Position numbers and translations under genes: made by a program. From Imbricaverruca yamaguchii (taxonomy: Eukaryota; Arthropoda; Thecostraca; Neoverrucidae), in assembly GCA_034440575.1 (NCBI GenBank), contig JAOTOL010001598.1, forward strand, positions 310,001 to 374,000: a stretch of 64,000 nt of DNA. Reading direction: 5' to 3'. How positions within the stretch are numbered: the first letter of the stretch is position 1; each line of letters starts with the position of its first letter. Shown one piece after another: positions 45,433 through 58,602 of this stretch. A model generated the notes under the pieces. That model worked only from the letters and a program-made list of their open reading frames with translations. It did no database searches and was not told the origin of the DNA.

Positions 45433-48400
45433 GCCATTGGCTGACGGCCGCTCGGTGTGCACACGTGCTGGCAGCACGCGAGGGCCGGCGGCGGGGCGGC
45501 GGGGCGGCGGGGCGGCGGGGCGGCGGGGCGGCCGTGTCTGGGCGGACCCCCGCCGCCGGCCGACAGGTGCGCCGCCGCCACCGCCGCCGGCCGGGCGTTG
45601 CACGGTCGGCGCGGCCACGCGGCGCGATAGTACCGCGGCGCCAGCAAAAACTGCGGCCGCGCCGCCGCCGCTCGTCCCTGTCACGGCGCCAGCGCCCTGG
45701 CGCCGCGCCCGGCTCGCCGCGGCACGGCCCGGCCGGGGACGCGCCTCTCCTCTGGCCGGCCACAGGGCGGCGGCCGCCTCCGCCGCGTCGCAACACCATC
45801 GCGTCCGCCAGTCCGGCCGCGCCCTCGTCCTGCCGAGAGGCAGCCGACGGGCTCATCTCGCATCGCCGCAGCTGGACGCGCCGGCCGTCTCGACGCCGGA
45901 CGACGGGCGCCTCGCCGCATCGTCGGCGCGGCGCCGATTAGACCGAGACAGAAGCCACCTCGGCGTGATTAGATTTGCAGCCGGGGGCCGGTGGCCGAGG
46001 GCCGGTGGCCGACGGCCGCGCCGGCCGGCTCGACCCGGCTCGGCCGGTAACATCGACCTCGAGCGTGGCGGGTCGGCCGGCGCGCCGCCGCCGCCGCCGC
46101 CGCCGCCGCCGGTCGGCACACCGAACAAAGAAGCGCGCTGGGCGCGTGCGCGCCGTACCGGCGTCGGCGGCCGGAGCGTGCGAGGCCCGAGTACGCTGCC
46201 AGTCGGCCGTCGGCGTTGACGGCGGGGGTCCGGCCCGAGGGGTGCCGGCGCGGCGACACCGGCGCGGCGGATCGCTGCCACGCGCAGCAGACGACCGGCA
46301 CCTACACCACCCAAATGTCGGCCGCTGCGCTGGTCGTGTAGCTAAGCGATACGGAGGGAGTGGCTGGCGGGTTCGGCGAAGAAAGCAGAGGCCCGAGAGG
46401 GGCCGTACGTGGTTGGAACATCCATTTGATAAGCCACGGGGCGGGCGACCATGTACTTAATGGTTTGGCTGGGACAAGCGGACGAAAAATGCTCCAGGGA
46501 ACGTAAGGCTGGGCGGAGACGCAAGATAACTAATGGAGCGAGATCCAGCGAGGCTACGGGTCACAGCGATAGCGAAGACCTTGACTAGATTATTCTCAAG
46601 GAAAACAGAATGGACGAGTTGCTGGTGTCTAAAATAGAAGGCTTTGTTTGCCATGACCGATTCATAATTGATAGCCTTTCGTGTTCATTGAGGTCAAGTC
46701 CGCACCAGTTCATTGGTGGCTGTCACTAACACCAGTACGTCAAGTCACCGTCACAGGACCTTAGTTATATTTATATTATCATCAGTGCAGCTGAGCTTGG
46801 TGTCATATGTTTATCGCGGCTCCCAGTGCTGGCGTGGTTACAGTTGACCTCTTCTGCTGCTGGCGTGCCTACAGTCGTCTTCCTCTACTGGCGTGGTTAG
46901 TCGACCTCTTCTGTTAGCGTGGCTGCAGTCAATCTCTCCCCATCACGGACTGCCTCCCATTTGAGCCAAGTTGGCTTCCATTCGCTGTGCTTTCACAGCC
47001 CGCCGTTGCTTCTCGCCGCACACTCAGAGCTGGCAATTGCGGCGTTCTCCAGGGCGGCATTTCCCCGCACTTCCCATTGAGCAGGCCGCCATCCCAGGGC
47101 GGCCTGCCGCCGGCTGCCGGCGCTGTATGCCACGTCCGTGTGACAGACACTCTGGGCGCGGAGGTGGCGGCCGGTGGCGGCCGGCGGCGCGGCCCGGCCG
47201 CCAAATGACACGACCCGCCAGCGGCCGGTCGATGCAGACTTTTGACCGACACTGACAGGTGCCCCGGCAGTGGGCGCTGGCGCACGTCTCCACGCCACCG
47301 GCCGCCGCCGTCCGCCCCCGGCCAGACAGCTAGGCCGGCTGACCTGAGTCGTGCCCGTGGGGCGGCGGCGGCGGCGGCGGCGGCACCGAGCGCCGGCGCA
47401 GCTCGCCGGGCACCTGGCCGCCTGTCGCCGGGCGGCCGCCGCGCCGGCCGGCTGACATTGGCCGCGTCCTTGGCGGCGGCATTCCGCGCGGGGCGGCCGG
47501 CCGCGCCCGGGCCGCCGCCGTACACGTCACGCGGCGCGGCCGAGCAGCGCGTGCAGCGGCGCGCTCGTCACGCCGCCGGCCGGCCGCGCCGCGCCGCGCC
47601 GCGCCCCATTTAACTCGGGCGCAGGCATCCGGGCCGGCCGGGTAATTTTACGGTGAAGCCAAGTGTGGGGTGGTGCGGCGGCCGGCGCCGCCCGGCTGAA
47701 TGACCCCCCCCTCCACCCCACCACAGTCCCGGGGCGGCCGGCGTCCCCGTCGCTGAACAACTCGTCCAGGCGCGGCGGCGCGCGGAGGCCGCCAACAGCT
47801 GACCGGCTGGCTTTGGCCGGCCCCGGCCCCCGTGCTCGCGGCCACCGCGACGCCACTGCACGCCGGTCGACCCACCTCTGCCGAGCAGTAGTGCAGTCGG
47901 GGCGAGAGGCGAGCGCACGGCAGAGCGGCGGCGGGACCGGCTGCCGCCTCGACGTGGTCGTCTGCACGGACGCCGTCAACATGTGAGCGCGCCGGACCGG
48001 TCCCGTCCGCCGGCCGTGCAAACACCCGCCGTGTTTGACATTCAGAAGAGCAGAGCCCGGCCGTGTCGGATTCCACGAAACTTGTCCTGGAGCCGATAAC
48101 GTGCTGATGAATGTCCACGGCGACAAGCGCCCGGCTCCCGCCTGCAAGTGGAAATCCGCCAAACCGCCGTCCGCTCCGTGATTGCTCGACATGAAGCCGG
48201 CACCCCGTCACGGTCGGGAATTGCTTTTTACATCGATCAGTCCGACCGATCGATCCACTGTCTTTCTTTACGCTCCATGTGACAGACCACCGAGCCACGA
48301 CGCCATGGCCGCCACCCACGCGCTCTACCATTGCCGCGCCGTTTCGGCGTCGGCTCATTCCAACAGCAGGCGATCAATCACCGTCCTCCGCTCCCCGCCG

Positions 48401-48900
48401 TCTCTCGCCACAACACACAATCATCCGACTCCGAGCGCTCTGCCGTCTGCTCCGCACCTCTCTCCGCGCCGCCAGCCACTACCGGCCGGGGACGAATACC
48501 TGGCCCGTCTGTTCGATTCGACCCGCCTCGCGAGTCGTCGCCAGTGGCGCCTCGACGGACCCACTCCGAGACGAGACGTCCGCCGGCGGCCGCTCCACTT
48601 CCTACCGGCGGAGAGCGCTGTCGCGTCGACCTCCGGCCCCGCGCTGCAAACAGTTCCCGGAAAGGCAGCCGATGCCCGCGCGGCCGGCGGCTCTAAGCCT
48701 CTGTCAGCAGCAGCGCCGGCACAAGCCGTCGCCGCTCCGGTTTCAGCGTCACGGCCGGCGGCCGCGGTTGTCTGCCGGGCTCGGCCCGTCGCCAGACGGC
48801 TGGTCCGCACTGGTCCGGTCCGTCTCCTCGCGGCTGGTCCAGTCCGTCTCCTCTCACCTGGTCCGGTCCGTCCGTCCCTCCCCAGCTGGTCCGGTCAGTC
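45433..48900. other. CpG-dense block in intron 1
   Basis: About 3.4 kb of very GC- and CpG-rich DNA with (GGCGG)n at about 45482-45535, (CCG)n at about 46082-46113 and many gccggcc palindromes. An AT-richer patch lies near 46540-46920. Stop codons are rare, so long ORFs overlap on both strands; none shows a recognisable domain. It may be an unmethylated regulatory block, but nothing proves promoter activity. Confidence 0.5.
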
Positions 48901-49239
48901 CCCTCTCAGCTGATCCGACCCGTCTCCTCTCACTTAGTCCGGCCGTTTCGTTGCGGCTCGTTCGACCAGTCTCCTACCAACTCGTTCAGCCTGTCTCATC
49001 AGATCTAGTGCGGCCCGACTCCTCCAGGCTGGTACTGTTCAGTGTCTTCTATCTAGGCGCCACGGCTGCCATTTTCCGAGTCCTACTTCTTCAGCCTAAA
49101 TGTTTACTATCTGCACCTCCAACAGTGTTTCCTCAGCCGTCCTGATCCGCCTCTCCCATTTCATCTCTCCAGCAAATTTTCCGCATCTATCACCCGCTCA
49201 GTCTCTCTAAGCCGGTCTGGTGTTCTTCGCCACCAAGTC

Positions 49240-49860
49240 TCTTAACTAGTTCCGTTTATCCTTCTCCCACGTTATATCGCGTCCGACCCACTCTCCTGGC
49301 GCGGCCGTCTTCCCGCAGCCGGTCCGACCCCCTCAAGCCGCGGCTGTCTCCTCGCATGCAATACAAACCTCGCCAGCCGCGGCTCTCAGCCAGTACGACC
49401 CTCTCTCCGGCGCGGCCGACTCCTCGCAGCCGGTCCCACCCTCTCTCCAGCGCGACCGACTCCTCGCAGCCGGTCCCACCCCTCTCTGCCGCGGCCGTCT
49501 TCCCGCAGCCGGTCCGACCCCTCTCACGGCGCGGCCGTCTCCTCGCATGCAGTACAAACCTCGCCAGCGCGGCCGACTCCTCGTAGCCAGTACGACCCTC
49601 TCTCCGGCGCGGCCGACTCCTCGCAGCCGGTCCCACCCTCTCTCCGGCGCGACCGACTCCTCGCAGCCGGTCCCACCCTCTCTCCGGCGCGGCCGACTCC
49701 TCGCAGCCGGTCCCACCCTCTCTCCGGCGCGGCCGACTCCTCGTAGCCAGTACGACCCTCTCTCCGGCGCGACCGACTCCTCGCAGCCGGTCCCACCCTC
49801 TCTCTGCCACGGCGGTCTCCTAGCAGCCGGTCCGGTCCGGCCCTCTCCAGCAAGCCGCGT
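49240..49860. repeat. 39-bp minisatellite, about 15 units
   Basis: The unit contains ctctctccggcgcggccgac plus tcctcgcagccggtcccac. Variants replace cggtcccac by cagtacgac. A related 20-21 bp simpler array (ctggtccggtccgtctcctc) precedes it at about 48800-49000. Confidence 0.95.
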
Positions 49861-50525
49861 GCCGGGCGCAGGTCGGCTGCGCCATTCATCGGCCGCCGCC
49901 GCCGGCGGCGGCGGCCCGATCTGAGGCGGCGCTTCCGATCAATGGCGGCTGACCTGGGCCGCCGCCGCCTCACCTGCGCCGGACACCCCCACCACGAACC
50001 ACCAGGGCACCGGCACTTCCAATCACCTATCTCTGGGGACACAGGACCCGGCTCGGTGCAGCCCACGCCGGCCCGCCCGACGCTGACCGTGTCGGACGGC
50101 AGGCACGAGTCACATGAGGATCCTTGTTATGCCACTCCCCCTCCAGCCACACACGCACGCGACGTGCCGGCGGCTCCGGACAGCCAAATCCACATCAACA
50201 CAGCTCGCCCCAGACGCTACACGTTAGCAGACGGCCGGATTTGGACAGACTCCAGACAGCGCACAATAGCGAGCCGGCTGCCGGCAATAGCCTTCAGACA
50301 GCTGACCCCCAGACAGTCGACCTCGCACCGGCACCGCCAGCGGCAGACGGCGGCCATTGTGGCGCGGCGAGAGCGGCGCTATCTTCCACCTCGCTCGGTC
50401 GGACACGGCCGGCGGCGCAGCTTCAGTGTCCAGTGACGGCGCCAAAGCACGTCCGCCCCACGTGCACCGGTGTCCGCCCGGTGCGACCGGGTGCAAACCG
50501 GGTGCAGACGCGCCGACACGGTCCG

Positions 50526-50562
50526 GTTGATTGATTATTTGGGTTTAAGGGCGCGCCGACCG
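50526..50562 (-). mobile_element. SINE shared 3' domain fragment
   Basis: The sequence ttgattatttgggtttaagg followed by gcgcgccgacc matches the consensus tail. No tRNA head is visible. Confidence 0.6.
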
Positions 50563-50613
50563 CACGGCCGTTTGACGTCCATCCGACACGCTCGGGATGC
50601 GTGTTCGCCACAT

Positions 50614-50672
50614 GCCGGTTAGTTAGTTAGTTATTTGGGCTTTAGGGCGCATCGACCAGAATTGATCATTCG
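50614..50672 (-). mobile_element. SINE shared 3' domain fragment
   Basis: The sequence ttagttatttgggctttagg, gcgcatcgacc, ttgatcat is a close match to the consensus. It lies directly after another tail fragment, so insertions are stacked. Confidence 0.7.
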
Positions 50673-51139
50673 CGCCCCGCACCCACTCGAGCCCAGCACA
50701 TGCCGGGCTCGAGTGGGTGCAGACCGGGTGCCGGATGGGTGCGGGGGCTGGGTGCCGCTGAGATGCAAGCAGTGTGTCTAAATTGGGCGATTTAGGTGGA
50801 AAACATCACGCAACAGGACACATCTTAACATCCAGTCAGATGTCTACCTGTTCGTTGGCATTTTCCACCAGTCTGCATCGATGCACCCAAGAGATAAGTA
50901 TATGACAATAAGCGCACTTGGCACGAATTACAGTTGTGCCAGTGCTTATGTGATTTTGAAATGGTGCTGGCTGGAACACAGGCCCAGAATCGTGGGATGC
51001 AATTCCACACAAGTCGGATATATACCATTCCACATTTTGTATTGGATCTTCAATGGAAAAATTATATTTTCATTTACATCTGATATCAATAGTGAAAAAT
51101 AAATTGGGCACCATGGGTGCAAGTGTGGTCCAGATCAGT

Positions 51140-51635
51140 GGGGTGGTGGCTGGCGCCGGGTGGCCGTGACTGGTCGGGTGGCGCCGGGTGGCCGTGACTG
51201 GTCGGCTGACGCCGGGTGGCCGTGACTGGTCGGCTGACGCCGGGTGGCCGTGACTGGTCAGCTGACGCCGGGTGGCCGTGACTGGTCAGCTGACGCCGGG
51301 TGGCCGTCGCCGGGTGGCCGTGACTGGTCAGCTGACGCCGGGTGGCCGTGACTGGTCAGCTGACGCCGGGTGGCCGTGACTGGTCAGCTGACGCCGGGTG
51401 GCCGTCGCCGGGTGGCCGTGACTGGTCAGCTGACGCCGGGTGGCTGGCGCCGGGTGGCCGTGACTGGTCGGCTGACGCCGGGTGGCCGTCGCCGGGTGGC
51501 CGTGACTGGTCGGCTGACGCCGGGTGGCCGTGACTGGTCGGCTGACGCCGGGTGGCTGGCGCCGGGTGGCCGTGACTGGTCGGCTGACGCCGGGTGGCCG
51601 TGACTGGTCAGCTGACGCCGGGTGGCCGGCCGGCC
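51140..51635. repeat. 28-bp minisatellite, about 17 units
   Basis: The unit is tggccgtgactggtcagctg plus acgccggg, with occasional inserted gtcgccgggtggc or ctggcgccgggtgg steps that make higher-order blocks. Confidence 0.95.
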
Positions 51636-51825
51636 GATAGAAGCCAACACGCCGCCAGTGCTCCGTTGCCGAGTCGAGCCGAGCCACAACTGGTCGATAC
51701 ACGGTGCCAGGCGTGTGCTGGCGCCACAAACGCGACAAACACACCCGCAAACGCGACAAACACGGCCACAGGCACGACAAACACGGTCATAGACACACGG
51801 CGTCGGCATGCGCCAGACGTCGGCG

Positions 51826-52335
51826 TGCGCCACACACCTCGCCCGGCGCCAGACATCAGGGTGCGCCACACACCTCGCCCGGCGCCAGACATCAGGATGC
51901 GCCACACACCTCGCCCGGCGCCAGACATCAGGATGCGCCACACACCTCGCCCGGCGCCAGACATCAGGATGCGCCACACACCTCGCCCGGCGCCAGACAT
52001 CAGGATGCGCCACACACCTCGCCCGGCGCCAGACATCAGGATGCGCCACACACCTCGCCCGGCGCCAGACATCAGGATGCGCACACACCTCGCCCGGCGC
52101 CAGACATCAGGATGCGCCACACACCTCGCCCGGCGCCAGACATCAGGGTGCGCCACACACCTCGCCCGGCGCCAGACATCAAGCCACGCCCAGGGTGCGC
52201 CACATACCTCGCCCGGCGCCAGACATCAGGGTGCGCCACACACCTCGCCCGGCGCCAGACATCAGGGTGCGCCACACACCTCGCCCGGCGCCAGACATCA
52301 GGGTGCGCCACACACCTCGCCCGGCGCCAGACGTC
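51826..52335. repeat. 36-bp minisatellite, about 14 units
   Basis: The unit is gcgccacacacctcgcccgg plus cgccagacatcaggat. A period divisible by three gives long open frames in several phases on both strands. One unit is shortened near 52080 and one interrupted near 52180. Confidence 0.97.
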
Positions 52336-54089
52336 GGCACGGCCGACAGAGGCGCCGGCCTCTGTCGGCCGAACACCTGCCGACTTGACAGACCGCTGGC
52401 AGCCGGACAGACCATGGTCAGATGCAGTGCGATTGTGCGGTGCGGAGACCATTGGCATGTGCACTGTGCAGTGCACGTTGCGTAATGCAATGGCCACTGT
52501 CGGCGACGGACATCAGCGTCCACTTCAGAGACCAAGACCGGGCGCTGGGAGAGGACCGGGACGTCCCGTCGGCGGCAGAGGGCATTGCCAACTCTACACC
52601 CTGACTCAACTCAACTTCACTAGACAACTCCCAGACAACGCTCAGAAGGCACCGTCACCCACACCACCTGACCCGCGGACGGTCGCCCTGAGAGTGGACG
52701 CAACTCGGACCACTCGAACTCAGCACTGAACTCTTGCGCACCAGTCCAAGCTGGACGCAGCTCGTCCGAGCCGATGCCGCCCAGCGGTCGCCCGCAGACC
52801 CGACAGACTCGACTCTGGTCGCTGCTGAAAATACACCGAACCCAACAGAGCCGCTTCCCCATTGAGGAAAGTGGCACAGCTGTTCCATTCTGAGCTCTGA
52901 AGGACACCCAGCACACAGCTGGCTCGCACAGACTAGACAACGTATGCCGTTGGCGAACATTTAGATTGGTTTAACATGTCTTTCTGCGCCAAGTAATTTG
53001 TAGGTTGTTCGAGAACGCATACGTCATCAGACCAATCTAGTACAGGCATATTAAATGTTTGCTTTTCGTCACTCTAGTAGAGACAAATCCGACGAAAAAG
53101 AGAGGAGAAAGTGAGATGGGGAGAGGGAGGGGTTTGGTTGCTTGGTATTTGGACTTAGGAGTGCATCGGCTGCGTTGGTCATACAGAGTCCAGGGGGAGG
53201 GAGGAAGGGGTAGAAATATAGATGGGTAGTTACGTAGATATATAGATAAAGAAAAAATATATATACATATAAAGACATATATAGATATATAGATATATAA
53301 ATATATAGATATATAAATATATAGACAAGAATTATACCATTACATTCTGCTAGTCGATTTGTTCGAGATCAGTTAGTAGTCTTCACGGTTAAAAACCGTT
53401 TCGCAGAACAATTCGCGGTTTGGCAACGGACAGAAAACAATGACGGAAGCGTGGTTTCCTGGTGCAATATTAATTAAAGCATTTTATATTCCTAATCACA
53501 TACGTCCCGTGAGACAGGCAAACAAACATGTCGATGTACAAGCCCCGTACTGATCAGTTGTGGTGTCAATATTTATTGTTCGGGCGGTGTGAGGGTGTCG
53601 GGAGTGCCATATACAGGTGCACACATGTAGCTGGCAAGTAAGTGCATGCTGTTAGTAATTTCCTAAACTGTTGTCCCAGAAGGCTTGAACTACATTCTTC
53701 TCTAATTTAACCATAGGGCTAATTTTGTCTCCACATAAATTGGTAAACGTATCACTGTGTAGGTCTTTTACGTTTAATTCTTCTGATTCCAGCAATGACG
53801 TTCAGAATGAAAACAATTCCATTCACTGTTGTGAAAATTACAATACTTATCGACACCGACCTATACTTTTATATATACGCTCGCCTTATCTTGCTGATGG
53901 ACCTACGAGACATGGGAGCACAAAATCGCCGCAAATCTGGCTGATCAGATGTAATGTCCAGTGTATGTCGGCTGAACATAACGGCAGTTGAGTATCACAA
54001 TTCAGCCGTAAGCTGTGCTTAAGCCGCACGACAGGAACGCGAAAGAAAGCGTGGAATAAGTCCTTCGGCCATATATACGGTTAGCCTAT
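52336..54089. other. Intron 1, mixed unique sequence
   Basis: No exon is recognised. The stretch includes a SINE 3' domain (53133-53200) and an AT-rich tatata/gatata tract at about 53215-53325. The part near 53340-54080 is AT-richer than its neighbours. Confidence 0.5.
53133..53200 (-). mobile_element. SINE shared 3' domain, head lost
   Basis: The sequence ggtatttggacttaggagtg, catcggctgc, ggtcatacag follows the domain consensus found throughout the window. Confidence 0.65.
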
Positions 54090-55645
54090 GGCTTTGTCTG
54101 GTCTAGTTGGTGTGGCCAGAGGTGTGACACACTGTACCGGACCTCGACAGCATGGTCTAGCCGGCGTGGCCAGAGGTGTGACACACAGTACCGGACCTCG
54201 ACAGCATGGTCTAGCCGGCGTGGCCAAGGTGTGACACACAGTACCGGACCTCGACAGCATGGTCTAGCCGGCGTGGCCAGAAGTGTGACACACAGCACCA
54301 GACCTCGACAGCATGGTCTAGCTGGCGTGGCCAGAGCTGTGACACACAGTACCGGACCCCGACAGCATGGTCTAGCCGGCGTGGCCAGAGGTGTGACACA
54401 CAGTACCGGACCTCGACAGCATGGTCTAGCCGGCGTGGCCAGAGGTGTGACACACAGTACCGGACCTCGACAGCATGGTCTAGCCGGCGTGGCCAGAGGT
54501 GTGACACACAGTACCGGACCTCGACAGCATGGTCTAGCCGGCGTGGCCAGAGGTGTGCACACAGTACCGGACCTCGACAGCATGGTCTAGCCGGCGTGGC
54601 CAGAGGTGTGACACACAGTACCGGACCTCGACAGCATGGTCTAGCCGGCGTGGCCAGAGGTGTGACACACAGTACCGGACCCCGACAGCATGGTCTAGCC
54701 GGCGTGGCCAGAGGTGTGACACACAGTACCGGACCTCGACAGCATGGTCTAGCCGGCGTGGCCAGAGGTGTGACACACAGTACCGGACCTCGACAGCATG
54801 GTCTAGCCGGCGTGGCCAGAGGTGTGACACACAGTACCGGACCTCGACAGCATGGTCTAGCCGGCGTGGCCAGAGGTGTGACACACAGTACCGGACCTCG
54901 ACAGCATGGTCTAGCCGGCGTGGCCAGAGGTGTGACACACAGTACCGGACCTCGACAGCATGGTCTAGCCGGCGTGGCCAGAGGTGTGACACACAGTACC
55001 GGACCTCGACAGCATGGTCTAGCCGGCGTGGCCAGAGGTGTGACACACAGTACCGGACCTCGACAGCATGGTCTAGCCGGCGTGGCCAGAGGTGTGACAC
55101 ACAGTCCGGACCTCGACAGCATGGTCTAGCCGGCGTGGCCAGGTGTGACACACAGTACCGGACCTCGACAGCATGGTCTAGCCGGCGTGGCCAGAGGTGT
55201 GACACAGTACCGGACCTCGACAGCTGTGGCAGGGTACCGGACCTCGACAGGTGGCGTGGCCAGAGGTGTGACACACAGTACCGGACCTCGACAGCATGGT
55301 CTAGCCGGCGTGGCCAGGGTCCGGACCTCGCTGGTCTGCCGGCGTGGCCGAGGTGTGACCCGTCCGGCTGCGCTGGTTGGCGTGCGCATGGTTGGCCGGC
55401 GTGGCCAGAGGTGTGACACAGTCCGGACCTCGACAGTGGTCTAGCCGGCGTGGCCAGAGGTGTGACACACAGTACCGGACCTCGACAGCATGGTCTAGCC
55501 GGCGTGGCCAGAGGTGTGACACACAGTACCGGACCTCGACAGCATGGTCTAGTCGGCGTGGCCAGAGGTGTGACACACAGTACCGGACCTCGACAGCATG
55601 GTCTAGCCGGCGTGGCCAGAGGTGTGACACACAGTACCGAACCTC
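54090..55645. repeat. 54-bp minisatellite, about 28 units
   Basis: The unit contains ggtctagccggcgtggccag, aggtgtgacacacagtaccg and gacctcgacagcat. Because 54 is divisible by three, open frames of up to about 300 codons run through it on both strands (for example a QHGLAGVARGVTHSTGPR period). These are artefacts of periodicity. Most central units are near identical; units around 55130-55440 carry deletions. Confidence 0.97.
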
Positions 55646-58602
55646 GCCAACAGCAAAGTCAGCAGTGGCAGAGCCGCCACTTCGCCATCTGTTATACTGG
55701 GCACATAGGTGTTGACTTCTGAAAGTGATTTGGGGGAGGCAAAATGCATGAAGGCGGTGGGCAGGCCGAAAGGGGAGTGGGGCACATTCCATAGGGTCCC
55801 AGGTCAAAAGTTGAAAATATTTCAGGGTGGAGGAGCAAAGCCAATATTGAAGGTCACTTGTTATCTCAAAAGCATACAGAACACCCCTAACTGAGCGGCG
55901 TGGGGAAGGTGACGAGAAGTCGCCCTGCTCGTTATGAGTTACCAATCACACTGTCTCTGACGGCATGGCATCGGTAATTCGCTTGACTAACGGTACGCCC
56001 GAACCGTTAGGCTTGTGTTTACCAGCAGAGTATTAAGCACCGAGTAAGGCTAAAATGGCGCCAAGCAAGGTAGAATGGCGCCAAGAAGGAAAATGCCGAT
56101 CATAACGAAAGTCGAGGTGCTGGCCGATCCAATGCTTCCCACATGTCGATAACAAAGAGATATGCGTATAAGCGGACTTCGCTCATTACCTACACATATA
56201 TCTGATCTGTGGCACAGAAAGGTTTCGTGAGTGCTATATGATTAGCAAAGTCTCCCTTTCCACTTCGACCACTTGGAGAGAAAATGCCGGGTAGCACATA
56301 GTCAGCACATACCGCTAGTCATGCACGCAAGGGGGAGGGCGGCCGCCCGCTGCGCCGCGCAGGGGCGTATGAACCCCGGCGGGAAGTGGGGCGGCCGGCC
56401 AGTGACGGTGCCGCTCTGCCCCACACCGCTCACGCTCGCGACCGCGAAAGGTTGCTGGTCATTGGACATTGGAGCCTCTGCCCCCTCGCCATTCCTCCGC
56501 CTATGGCAGCGGGCCACGTTCCGCAGGGCAGAGCGTGACTGTGGCTTTAGCCGGCGTCGGTCGCCGGGCGGCCATTTTGCAACAGTTGGCGGCGGACGTG
56601 GCGCGCCTCGGCAGCGCGCCACGGGACCGATCATGAGCAGGGGGAATCCCAGCTGATTTATGGGACGGTCCCCCGCCACTTGGAAGTCCCCTCTCCTCAA
56701 CTCCCCACTGAAATCCGCGATATATCCCTCAACTTTAGTATTATTCATTTAATCTTGAGTGATTTTATGGCATTATCTTAGTTATTAGTTGATATATTTT
56801 GACGTTAGCTTCCCCTACCTTTCTTGGAATTCAAATATGCATAGGTGGCTCAACACCAGGTACTAGTCACAAGAACCACCAACAATATTTTCCTTTTACT
56901 CATTTCCATCCGTTGATTCCGTGCGAAAAGTTCAATAAGAAGGAGTAATACAAACAAGTGCACATATCTATCTGGAATATCTATCTGGAAACCAAGCCCC
57001 TGCTCATGTGTGACGTTCCCTCATGGTATGAATCCAACCAGGATTCGAACTCGGTTCGACTGACGTGTCGCAATTCAGGATAATATGTTTTGGTTGTGTC
57101 AAAGGAGCAGTCAGGTTTGGAGCCCATTGTTTTGCCCATGCGAGCAGATTTCATCACCGAGGAACATGTGCGGAGTAGTCCTCTGTGCTCCGCCATGCCT
57201 CTTTCTCTTCACCGCAAGACCACGACCGGCTCCAGGTGCGACACGGACAACCGAACGGCAACGCACCGCGTCTGCGGCACGTACCGAACTCATCAACCAC
57301 GGACACAGAGTCCGCTCGCATGTCACCGGCGCCCGACCAAACAACCGCGGCGCGCTTCTGCCCGAGTCGACGTCGGCTCAGATCGCGAAAAAAACGCCCC
57401 GCGAACATGACGCGGTCGTGTTTACAAGCGCAGCACCATCGGCGCTGCGGCTGGGCCTGGCCGTCCAGCGGCGACGCCGACTGACCGCTGGCGGCAGGCG
57501 CGGCGCGCGTGCACCGGCGGCCGGCCGAGGGCGGCCCACTGTCGGCTGACCGTCGTGCCGTCCGGCCGACACAAAAACCGGCACGGCGCACGATCCGGCC
57601 CACTAATGGCGGCGGCGCCGGCCGGCCGCCTCCGCCTCCGCCTTCGCCTCCGCCGCCGCCGCCGGCGCCCTATGTAAAGAGTGGCCTGCCGGCGGCGGGC
57701 CGGCGCGCGTGGGCCGCACGCGAGCCTGCCGGCCGCGGCCCACGTCGTCGCCACATGTCGCCACATGTCGCCGCCGCCGCCGCCTCCTATCACGGCCGGC
57801 CGGCCAGCCGCCGAGGGACTGAGTCACGTCGCGATAGCACGGCGTCGCATCCCCGCGCGACGCGACGTGCACCGCCAATGACGCAGAGGTCGGCGCGGCA
57901 CCCATGCCGACGGCGTGCCGTACCTCCGGCTGGAGAAAACTACGCCGCCGCTGGCCCGACTCCGGCGTGCTCCGCCGCGACGCTGGTTGCCGCGCAGGCG
58001 GTCACTCGGCAGTCCTCGACGCCAATGGTCGCCGAGAATGCCACACTTCGAGCGCCTACTGCGATTTGAGCCACAGACCTCGTGCACGTGTGCCAGGTCA
58101 GCAGCAGAACGTGCCCCGACCACGGACACCGCGCAGTCACCGGGTAAGATCTGCACTACCAACAGCGCCCTGTTCCAGCGCAGATCATGAGAGACTCCAG
58201 CTGCTGTGTGCTGATGTTGTGTCAGGGGTGAGGACGGCATGAGACTGGTGGTACCGGCAATGAGGAATGGGGAAGGAATGAGACAATGAGGAAGAACACC
58301 GACGGCGCAGCCACACGTTAATGGTCTCGCCTTGTCCTTGCCTCTAGCTTGTCCTCAGTCACGCAATATGTACCACGACGCAGTACAACCCCGACCACGA
58401 GACTCTACCTTTCCAAATACATATGCACCTAGAAGTTACCAAGTAATTGTTAGTTGTTTTACTGGTAAGACCAGCCACCTACTGTCTCTTCCTGATCCTG
58501 CCCAGCTGCACTCGCAGGTGGCTGTGAACCCCTGATTTGATTCTCTAGTTGACCCCCTCATCCCCCCTCAGCTCCCTCCGCCGACCATCGGCAGGTACTC
58601 AC
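55646..58602. other. Intron 1, promoter-distal part
   Basis: No exon is supported. The stretch is unique sequence with a CpG-dense block at about 57200-58080 (repeated GCCGGCC, GCCGCC) and a decayed SINE head near 57030. The long overlapping ORFs in the CpG block have no family features. Confidence 0.5.
57025..57085 (-). mobile_element. SINE head remnant
   Basis: On the minus strand gagttcgaatcctggttgg gives a B-box-like GTTCGAATCC. No body or tail remains. Confidence 0.5.

Larger units (their letters stand above)
49861..51139. other. Intron 1, unique sequence with two SINE tails
   Basis: No exon is recognised. GC-rich to about 50520, then SINE 3' domains at 50526 and 50614. The sequence from 50800 to 51110 is AT-richer and featureless. 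Confidence 0.5.

Noticed and set aside
45433..48913. Many long ORFs suggesting a gene in the CpG block
   Set aside because: ORFs occur on both strands and in several frames because stop codons are rare; none shows family motifs or convincing splice structure.
51704..52729. A 341-codon plus-strand ORF and overlapping minus-strand ORFs
   Set aside because: They are produced by the 36-bp array (period divisible by three) plus stop-poor flanks; the peptide is a simple RHTPRPAPDI-type repeat.
54211..55416. Open frames of about 290-300 codons on both strands
   Set aside because: They are the 54-bp repeat read in different frames; no start context, domain or unique sequence.
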